From Takashimella koratensis (lineage: Eukaryota > Basidiomycota > Tremellomycetes > Trichosporonales > Tetragoniomycetaceae): a stretch of 64,000 nucleotides of DNA. The stretch spans positions 248,001-312,000 of the forward strand of contig BCKT01000015.1 of NCBI GenBank assembly GCA_003116875.1. Direction: 5' to 3'. Each line of letters starts with the position of its first letter. Positions within the stretch are counted from its first letter, which is position 1. Both the position numbers and the translations under genes were made by a program. Shown in pieces: positions 56,230 to 64,000 of the stretch. Below the pieces are notes generated by a model that was given only the letters and a program-made list of their open reading frames with translations, searched no databases and was not told the origin of the DNA.

Positions 56230-58503
56230 ATGGCCGCTAGCTTGCCAATCCCTTCCTTCGCATCGCTCGCAGAGATCTACCCCTCCGAGTCTGCCGTCCT
56301 TCGAGAAGGGTGAGTTTGGCATGTGAACTCCCCCCCAGTTCTCCTTAGCTAATGTTCGCAGTAAACGATGGAACGAGCTGGTAGAGACTTTTGCTGAGCG
56401 ATACGGAGCCACCCCGACCCACATTATCCGTGCGCCTGGTCGTGTCAATATTCTTGGCGAACACATCGACTACTCCCTTTTCGTAAGTCTCCCCCCCCTT
56501 CCTTTCCCTCTTACAAGCCACTGTACTGACTATTCCCAAATCGATTAGCCTGTGCTCCCTGCAGCGATTGAACAAGACATCGTCATCGCCATCCGTGTGC
56601 GGTCCGACTCCCAATGTCGCCTCTCCAACGTTCTTCCCAAATTCCTTCAGAGCGAATTCACCCTCACCCCGCCCTCATCGACCACAGGAACATGGGACGT
56701 CGGTCTCGTGCCCCCCAAACAAGGCGGCGGGTGGGAGAACTACCTCAAAGTGGCGGTTCTTGAGTGCCTCGAGCGGTTCTTCCCGGCCGGTAAAGGGAAG
56801 AACGGGGCTGGAAGTGCCAAGGGAATGGACATGTTGGTCTCGGGGACTGTCCCCCCAGGCGCTGGGCTAAGCGTGAGTCGATTGTGGCTAACGTGGGCGG
56901 GGGCCGAAAGAGGGCGTAAGGGGGGGGGGGGGGGGGAAGCTCTTTTCTTGGGAAAACTTACCTGACGTATCGGTACAGAGCTCGGCGGCCTTTGTCGTCG
57001 CTTCAGTTATCACTTTCCTGGTCGCTAACGACTTGACCGAAGGGATCGGCAAGGGCGACGTGGTGGGTCTCGCCATGGCCAGTGAACACCGTATGGGCCT
57101 GCGCACAGGTGGCATGGACGTAAGTCTTTGGTACCTACTATCGTCTATCATTCTCGCTTCTTTCACGCCTTCTGCTCTTTCTTTAAATTATCGACTTACT
57201 CGTCCTTGCTCACTGACGTTCCGCAGCAAGCCGCGTCGGCTCTGTGTCTCGCCAACTCTCTCCTCCACCTTTCCTTCCACCCAACGCTCGACCCTGTCCC
57301 TCTCCCTCTTCCCTCCTCCATCGCCGTGGTTATCTCCGACTCTCTCGCTCCGCACGCGCTCGCCGACTCTGCTCCTGAGCGATACAACCTCCGCGTCGTC
57401 GAGGTCCTCTGTGCCGCTCGACTCCTTCTTCATGCTTGGGGCGCAGACCAGGTTCGTCTCGACGCCGACGAGAAACACGGCAGCGCAGAGGCGGAGGGGG
57501 AGGAGAGAGCGAGGTTGTGGTTACGACAAGCCATTGATCATTGGGAGAAAGTGAAAGGATGGACCGACGAGGAGGTTTATAAGCAGGCACTCAAGGAGAT
57601 TCCGGAGGTATTGGGTGCAGGTGACAAGGGGACTCAGGGGTGGACGAGGGAGGAAATGGTTGAGGCATCGGGCATGTCGGCAGACGCGTTCAACAAGGCT
57701 TACTTGGAGTTTGTCCCTGGTGAGTCGTGTTCTCACATCCACCTCTTTGCTGTTTTCCAATCTCTCAGGCGGATCTTCGCCTGTTCAGATCACTGACTAC
57801 CTTGACAGTCCGTGCCGAGCGATTCCATCTCCTCAAGCGCGCCGAGCACACATTTGCCGAATCTCTTCGTGTCTCCCGTTTCCGCGCGATCTGCGAGTCC
57901 TTCGCCTCTCCCACATCCGTGGCCGCTGGCGAGGGAGAGGCGGTCGACCCCCGGCTACTCGAATTGGGCCAGCTAATCAATGCGTCACATGAGTCGATGA
58001 GGGATCTGTACGAGGCGACAGTGCCAGAGGTCAACGAGTTGCAAAAGTTGTGTCTGGATAGCGGGGCGCTCGGGGCCAGGCAGACTGGTGAGTGGCATTC
58101 ATCGAGGCATAGTGCAGGGACTGGGATGGGCGGGTTGGATGTGGAGAGCCGGAAGAGCTGTGTCAGCTTATCATTCGTTGCTGACGACCGAGTTTTCTAC
58201 CTCTTTCTTGAATGATTTTTTTGATTTTTTTTAGGCGGCGGATGGGGCGGAGCTGTCATCTCTCTCGTGCCCGTATCTCAAGTCCCAACTTTCCTCGAGA
58301 CGATCAAGTCCAAGTACGCAGGGTACCAAGGCAAGACCGCTACTCAAATCGACGAGGCGGCATTCGCGACGTTACCAGGTGTTGGCGCAGGTGGTGAGTC
58401 ATGGGTTCGGGTTGCTGTTGCTTTCCTTACGGATCTAGAGCATCTAGCTGACTTTGCTTACTGTAATTGCCGTACAGTGTACGTCGTGGGCGGGACTATC
58501 TAG
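56230..58503 (+). CDS. GAL1: galactokinase
   Basis: Eight exons: 56230-56309, 56362-56482, 56549-56872, 56979-57119, 57227-57719, 57809-58087, 58235-58393, 58478-58503, giving about 540 residues. A cytosolic GHMP kinase that phosphorylates galactose at C1, feeding the neighbouring GAL7 enzyme. Motif 1 is the galactokinase signature RAPGRVNILGEHIDYS (~50-65), motif 2 the ATP loop SGTVPPGAGLSSSAAFV (~168-185), and motif 3 GGWGGAVISLV near the C-terminus. EHRMGLRTGGMDQAAS carries the catalytic Asp region. All three motifs are intact, so it should be active. An insertion of ~100 residues relative to bacterial enzymes lies between motifs 2 and 3, as in fungal Gal1/Gal3. Intron 3 contains a 17-base G run (56920-56936) close to its 5' part. 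Confidence 0.96.
56920..56936. repeat. poly-G homopolymer in a GAL1 intron
   Basis: Seventeen consecutive G in GAL1 intron 3, on the coding strand, 42 bases upstream of the CAG acceptor. Confidence 0.93.
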
Positions 58504-58832
58504 TTGGTCGAACCTGCCACGGCAAGAAGAGAGAGGAATATCTAACCGTGAAGAAGGGAGAACTAGAAGAGACGCAAAGTTGGGGTATACAGAGTCCTTT
58601 CAGCCGGGCAAACCTTAGGACATTTCACGTAGGCAACTGAGATCGGAACCGTTAGACCTGCATACATATTCTGTCTTCAGTTGGCGTGATTGAAATCTCC
58701 ATTCAGACCATATCAGTATCAGTATCTGCATGCATGCTAAGCCGGCCCAAACCGACACTTTCCACCAGTTCATCCATTTCCCACTTCATCTCTTCAATAC
58801 CCTGTTCTACCGCCTTCCTCTTCCTTTTTGCT
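58504..58832. other. convergent 3' region GAL1/PP4R2
   Basis: 329 bp between converging stop codons; contains an ATCAGTATCAGTATCTGCATG run near 58710-58733 and no supported gene. Confidence 0.45.
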
Positions 58833-61107
58833 TTACTCTTTCTCCACCTTCCCTTCACCCCCCTCTTCCCTAGTCGCCTCCCCTTCCTCACTTGCTCCGG
58901 CTCTCGTTCTCGGAATCGGCGCAATCGCCCTCCCTTCATCCCCGATAACCGTTGTCGCGCTCAACGCCACGGGTCTCTCATTCATTCCGTGGGGAGTCAG
59001 GGTCCCCGTCTCTCCTGTACCCGCTACTGCCTCTGCTTCGGAGCCTGCGTCCCTACTCCCGGCTCCGATTCCAGCGCCGTGGGCTGCCCCGTTCCCACCA
59101 CTGCGGGTCCGGGAGTGGCCGTTGAGCGCAGGAGGAGCGGTGATGGGTCCAGCGTCAAGTTCGTCAACTCGGCCAAGGTACGGCTGGTGAGCTGGGTCTG
59201 ACGAGTCTTCGTTTGAGGCTCGGTCTCGACTGGTGTCCGCCCCGGCCCCAGCTACCAGCCCAAGTCCCGCACTGGCACTACTCGTTCCCTGCCCCTTCTC
59301 CTCGCTGTCCTCACTGATCCCTGCCCTCGCGCCATCTCCCGACTCCGAGGCCATCTCTACGTCATCCGGTTCCGGAGTGGGTGACCTCCCTCCTGCCCCT
59401 GGTCCCTCTGCTTCCTCCCCACCCGAACCCGCACCTACGCCAGGTGCGTCAAAGAACGTCCCATTCGCACCTTCGTCACCAAGCATTAACGGACTCATGA
59501 GCCCCTCGTCCAAACCCCTTGGTGCGGCATCCAGCAATAGCCCATTCCCTTCCTCATGTACAGGCAAGAAGGGGATCGGGCTGAACATGGGCGTCGTCGA
59601 GCCCGGCGGGACCGTCGAATTGATATCGTCATCGTCGGCGTCGTCGATATCAATCTCGTCGTACTCGCCCTTGTCGGAGAGGAGGGAGCCGGAGCGAGAC
59701 CGGGTCCGCCGAGCGGGCGCAGACGAGAGCGTACCACCCAGTCCACCCAGAGGTCCGCGTGGGGCCAAAGCGGAAGGAGGCACGTAGGTGTACGAAGGAG
59801 GTTGGAAAGGAGTCGTCACGCCCAGCGCCTTATCGACGGCACGGAGGAATTTGCCAATGGACGTGTGTGTAAGCGTCGGAGTGAGCACGAGCTCGGCGAG
59901 TCGCTGTAGCGTGAACGGTGGGCTAGCACGCAGCACGGTCAGCATAACCTTCTTCAAAGAAGCTCCTGGATATGGCTTCCGCACATCCGCTTCGTTGCCC
60001 ACTCACTAAGTCAGCTCGTCGATCTTCGCAGCGACCTTCTCCACCTCTCGTTTCGCCTCTTCCTCATCCATCCAACCTTGCAACTTCCTTCCTCCAATTA
60101 CGACCTCTTCATCGTATTCGTCGTCGATGGGGTGCGCGCGTGGGCCCATCGGACCCTGTTGAGCTCCGTTGACTCTCGGTGACCCTCCCGGCCCTCCACT
60201 GCTTCCTGCGCCGACGGACGCGGGGCTCTCGCTGCGCCGTTTGCGCCGGTGTGGGTCGAGGGGCGGGAAGGGGGGGATGACTAACCCTCCTGGCGTGGAG
60301 GGTCGGAGAGCAGGGTCCAAATCCGCCGCTTCGTCCGTGAGCATCAGGTCTTGTGGGTTTGATGAGGTGGACGAGGATGACGAAGAGGGAGCCTCGGGGT
60401 CGGTGTTGGGAGGTGCGACGGGCCCAATCTCCGGCTCGAGCTCGATAGGCCGCTGCGAGGGGGAAAGGAGAACCGAATCTGGGATAGTTTTGTTGTCGGT
60501 TGGGGAAGAGGAGGAAGGTTGGAGGATGGAGGAAGAGCCAGGAGCAGAGGTTGGGGTGGCGGAGATGGAGGCAGAGGCACGAGCAGGAGTGGTGAACCGG
60601 ATAGAAGAAGGTGGGGGGCCCAGGGATTGGAATAAGGGGAGAGAAGCGATGAGCGCGGAGCGGAGACGTTCGCGGAGCTCGGGCCAGTCGCAGCTGATCG
60701 TGTTGGCTCATGTGTTATGGCAATGGAGAGACAGGGGTGTGTGAGAGGGATGGAGGGAGAGATGAGAGGGTGAAGACACTCACTCGAAGGTAGCGTCAGT
60801 GACGAGTTTATCAAGGACTGGATCGTATGTGTCTGTCAGAAGGATGGGTGATAAGTGCAGAATCAGGCCAGACGAGTAAAGAGTGTGTTTGAGGCAGAAG
60901 AAGGTAGACAGATGTCAGCGCTGCAATCTACGAAGAGATGATAGTCGAGGTCTAGCGACCAGATACCGCCAGTCGATAGGCGCAGACACAGATCGTTTGA
61001 CAGGTAATTGACGTCCCCTTTATACGGGTGGACTGGGGGAGACTGCTCGATCTGAACTCACCTCGATCAGAAGGGCTTAGACCCCTCGAGTTCCGTGGAG
61101 CGACCAT
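58833..61107 (-). CDS. PSY4: protein phosphatase 4 regulatory subunit 2 homologue
   Basis: Four exons on the minus strand: 61107-61062, 60832-60784, 60693-60007, 59922-58833, giving about 623 residues. The family match rests on TYDPVLDKLVTDATF at the N-terminus, DCDWPELRERLRSALIA, and especially PPFTLQRLAELVLTP with GKFLRAVDKALGV, which parallel PP4R2. PP4R2/Psy4 is the scaffold of the PP4 phosphatase that dephosphorylates gamma-H2AX after DNA damage. The remainder is low-complexity: Ser/Pro/Thr in the middle and a Gly/Glu/Ala-rich acidic tail of ~250 residues. Intron 3 is ambiguous: the 84-nt intron used here (CTGAC branch site, TAG acceptor) stays open but removes codons that look family-like (KKVMLTVLRAS); a shorter 41-nt choice keeps them but creates TAG at the join. 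Confidence 0.75.
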
Positions 61108-61865
61108 GATTACTCCCAATCTATCGATCGCAGGACCGCTCGCAGCAGTCCAAATCCAACTTATCACTACACCCCTTGCGTTGGTTTTGGTAGGCTGATC
61201 CCCGGCAAACTGGACGGGACCAAGATTTAGGCGTTCGGAAAGTTCTGTATCCCCTGTCAAGAGGTCGGCTGGGGTCGATTTGGGGCCGATTCGAGCTGAA
61301 ATTGGCGGCCAAGGTGAGGTGTGGGTGAGGGTGACGAGTGAAAACAAGATGGAGATGCATTCAGCGGCTTGATGGTCGGGTGCACAAGAAGTGTGTATGA
61401 TAGATATCAGGGTGTGCACTGTAGAAATCTCTGGCTCTCGCCCGCCCAGGGCTCGTTGACGTTCCTAATCCTTCTAATATGCGTGGCGGTGGCACCCCTC
61501 TCTGACGAGATCAAAACAGTTTTGAGTTGGCCGATGGGACATACCGTGTTGAGCAAGGTTACGATGGAGCTCTAAAGGTTGAGATCGCGCCAGCTAGGTT
61601 CAAAACGAAGTTTGATACCCGGTTCGACGCTTTCTGGCTTTCTGATGTCATCGTCACACCAGGCGTCGACCAAGAACGTGTGAATTAGCGACTGACGAGA
61701 CTGATAGATAGATATATGGTGTCTGACGCGGCGACGGACGGGTCTCTTCCCCCATCGTCGCCCACTCCGCATTCGCGTTGCCTACCGCGCTTTGACTCGT
61801 TCTCGACGACACTTGTCAATTTCATAACAATCATCATCGGCTCACCTTCGTACCACGCCCCCACG
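61108..61865. other. intergenic with a short hydrophobic ORF
   Basis: 758 bp upstream of PP4R2 (minus) and of the first small membrane protein (plus). A 68-codon plus ORF at 61369-61575 encodes a possible transmembrane segment (LTFLILLICVAVAPLS) followed by a short polar tail; I cannot say whether it is expressed. Otherwise ordinary divergent promoter sequence. Confidence 0.4.
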
Positions 61866-62389
61866 ATGAGCTCCGACCTAGAGAAACAACCTGACGTCGA
61901 GATGGCGATCGTCGAGATCAACGATGTCGATAACCCTGACGACTCTGAGAATTCCAAGAAAAACATGTCCGTGTCATTCCTTCGACTCTCCTATCCTTCC
62001 TACCTTCTTGCCCGTCTTCTTGTGCTCCGCCCATGCTCCTTGTCTCTCGCCCAGTTTTTGTCCACCATCTGTATCGACGCTGACACTGATCCCACAGCCA
62101 TGGTGAGACAGAACGCGAGCGCAGGGTGAACAACTGGGGCATACTCTGGTACTTTTTGATTGTCCTCGTCATTGCGGGATTCCTCACCGCTATCCTCATA
62201 GTCTCGGTGATCTTGAGTGACTGCAATGACGAAAAGGCGCAACTTCGAGCCGAAAATGCGTATCTTCGAGCGAATCAACAGATTACGACTATTCCTGTTC
62301 CCGCCAACGTGACGAATTGGCTGGAAATGTACCAATTGATCTCCCAGGTAGAGGATCAGGTCTGCAGATCCTACAAATGCAGCGTGTAA
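61866..62389 (+). CDS. small single-pass membrane protein A
   Basis: Two exons, 61866-61966 and 62098-62389, joined in phase 2, giving 130 residues. Family not recognised. N-terminal ~45 residues are acidic and cytosol-like (MSSDLEKQPDVEMAIVEIND), then a basic stretch (ERERR) directly before one transmembrane helix (ILWYFLIVLVIAGFLTAILI, about 52-75), then a ~55-residue outside segment with a heptad-like stretch (KAQLRAENAYLRANQQ), one N-glycosylation sequon (NVT), and two Cys near the end (QVCRSYKCSV). Positive charges before the helix predict N-in, C-out. The donor GTCCGT is weak. A second gene of the same layout follows 1 kb downstream (63375-63874), with an intron in the same phase and place. 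Confidence 0.6.
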
Positions 62390-63374
62390 ACAGCGCTCGC
62401 TATAATTGGTGGATCATACATGGTCCAATACCAAGTTCTACCGTAGTTGAAAATCATGAAATGAGTACGTGGAATCGAGGACGAGCTCAGTATCCCGATG
62501 TTGCAAGCTACTACAGTACATTTGAGAGAGCGGGAAAACGATATCTCATTCGCATCAAAGAACGATCGGATAGTGTCGATGAAGGCAAATCTGACTAGTA
62601 AAGATTGGCCTGACGGACGAATAATCGGTGCGGCAAGAGTGCAAGCCAGTTGATTGGCTATAAGAACGGCTATATGGGGTTCAAAGTCAAGTTCGCGCCA
62701 TGACACTTGCTCGCGGGGGTTACTGACTTGACGCCCAAGGTCATCATCCCCTTGAACTGGACGAACTGTTGTTATTGGACGACCTGGTTCATCATCGCCG
62801 CCACTCTCTTTGGGATCTGCACGATTTGGTGATAGCCTAATATGGGAGTGGTGTCCAGTTGGCTTAGTATTGTAGGACGCTCATTTGTGGGACTCCCACC
62901 GAACTGATGAGCAATTTTACAGACTCGGAAGTTCATGTATCTCCGTGGTAAGCCATCTCCGTGGTAAGCCGAGCCATGAGAGGAATGAGGGGAGACGGAG
63001 AAAGAGGGCGAGAAGGAGGAGGGAAGGGGAAAAACATTGGTGGGAAAAAAGGAGCACATGTCAAACTAAAAGGTCGAGCTGGGTTCCCGGCCGCAACACC
63101 GTCGTCATTGATGAAAGAAACTCCAAGTCGCCCGTGTGAGCATGAGAAATTAAATCTGAACTCAGGCGGGCGAAGGACCAGAGTCTTGATAGGTGGATAC
63201 CATGCGGCCTCGACACCCACACTCTCATTCACACACCCTCTCTCCCTCTTCCACTCCCTCCGTCTTTCTCTCTCTCTGTCTCCCATCCTCTCGACATTGC
63301 TTACCCTCTGACCGTTGATCAAAGACGATCATATCATCCTCGAACCATTCTATCTACTCTTAGCAACATCCTCC
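62390..63374. other. intergenic between tandem membrane proteins
   Basis: 985 bp with no complete gene. At about 62739-62832 a plus reading frame encodes a strongly hydrophobic segment ending at a stop (VIIPLNWTNCC..FIIAATLFGICTIW), preceded in frame by a TGA at 62700; it looks like a remnant of another small membrane protein. A TCTCTCTCTC-rich stretch (63230-63290) precedes the next gene. Confidence 0.4.
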
Positions 63375-63874
63375 ATGAGCTCCAGCTACGATAAACTCCC
63401 CAATATCGAGGACATTGAGGCTGGTGTCCTCGTCGACAAAGTCGCCACTACCCCAGAGAGCGACTCTCTCCCCCCTTCTCTACCCGATCTTCAACCTGAA
63501 CCTTTACCTCAGCCAGGCAAAGATGCGAGCCGAAGGTTTGTGATAACTCCACCCTCTGCCTGTCGGTCTCCTTGTATCTCCATGTCCGTTCTATCCAGAG
63601 CTCTACTCACCATATATCCATTAGTCGCGCTTATGAAAGAGACGAGTGCGTTGGGCTCTGCATCTTGTTGTTACCTACAGGGATACTTATCCTAGCACTC
63701 TTATCGTCCCCAACGAAACCGCAGGAAAAGCAAGATTTGGGGTCCCTCTTGGCTCATCAAACAGTGATCAGTGTCTCGTCTAATTTGACCAACGTGGTTG
63801 AAATATTGGAGATGTTGCAGTTACTCGAAGTGATGCGAGAGTTGGTCTGCAACAACACGACTGTTCACGTATAG
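63375..63874 (+). CDS. small single-pass membrane protein B
   Basis: Two exons, 63375-63535 and 63625-63874, joined in phase 2, giving 136 residues. Family not recognised. It has the same plan as protein A: start MSS, an acidic/Pro-rich cytosol-like N-terminus (SYDKLPNIEDIEAGVLVDK), a short charged stretch (SRAYERDE), one transmembrane helix (CVGLCILLLPTGILILALL), and a ~50-residue outside segment with a sequon (NLT), a Leu-rich amphipathic helix (VVEILEMLQLLEVMREL) and a Cys near the end (VCNNTTVHV). The intron lies just before the transmembrane segment in both genes. The paired NxT-then-helix-then-Cys-then-Val ending suggests tandem duplication with strong divergence. The donor GTTTGT is unusual. 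Confidence 0.55.
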
Positions 63875-64000
63875 TCCCGATTTCTATCCAGACCCCAGCT
63901 ATAAGAACACAATGCACAAGTATCGGAACGCGAATGACCTCGCAGTTGATGGCTGCCATAATGCCGGCCTAAAAGCTTGCAGCAAGTATTTAAAGTTAGG

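Overview
This is a 64 kb stretch of a fungal nuclear genome. Every gene is split by short introns (about 40-250 nt) with GTGAGT/GTAAGT-like donors and CTRAY-TAG/CAG 3' ends. Intergenic spaces are short and upstream regions are CT-rich. The gene content (SOG2 of the RAM pathway, REV3, SPT6, AP-3 mu, GAL genes) and the splice style suggest a basidiomycete yeast, most likely Tremellomycetes (Cryptococcus relatives). That placement is inference. There are no prophages, bacterial operons, CRISPR arrays or recognisable transposons. A 55-base N gap lies at 21015-21069 and a single N at 41467.

Layout, left to right: an SH3BGR-like thioredoxin-fold protein (+), a DUF3140 protein with a histone-like basic tail (-), the DNA polymerase zeta catalytic subunit REV3 with 18 exons (+), a DUF2415 WD40 protein (-), the succinate dehydrogenase assembly factor SDHAF3 (+), the RAM scaffold SOG2 (-), an unrecognised protein interrupted by an in-frame TAA and containing the assembly gap (-), nucleoporin NUP85 (-), elongation factor SPT6 (+), a tiny zinc-binding protein (-), actin capping protein beta CAP2 (+), galactose-1-phosphate uridylyltransferase GAL7 (-) with a long repeat-rich upstream region, a Rheb-type GTPase (-), a 5 kb gene-free interval, AP-3 mu subunit (-), ribosome assembly factor NSA1 (+), an F-box/RCC1 protein SAF1 (-), a broken-looking small ORF cluster (+), an AIF/FSP1-like oxidoreductase (-), galactokinase GAL1 (+), a PP4 regulatory subunit 2 homologue (-), and two tandem small single-pass membrane proteins (+).

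Most genes are housekeeping and unrelated in function. The functional link is galactose (Leloir) metabolism: GAL7 and GAL1 lie about 20 kb apart with unrelated genes between them. I reconstructed exon chains by reading through each intron so that phases and conserved motifs stay continuous; exon coordinates are in the entries.

The most interesting points are a Rheb GTPase that lacks a C-terminal CAAX box and has Gln for Asn in its guanine-specificity motif, five copies of CGAACGGGAAT upstream of GAL7, the tandem membrane-protein pair with a shared phase-2 intron, the DUF3140 protein, and the in-frame stop in the gap-containing gene. I did not find a self-evident new multi-gene system.
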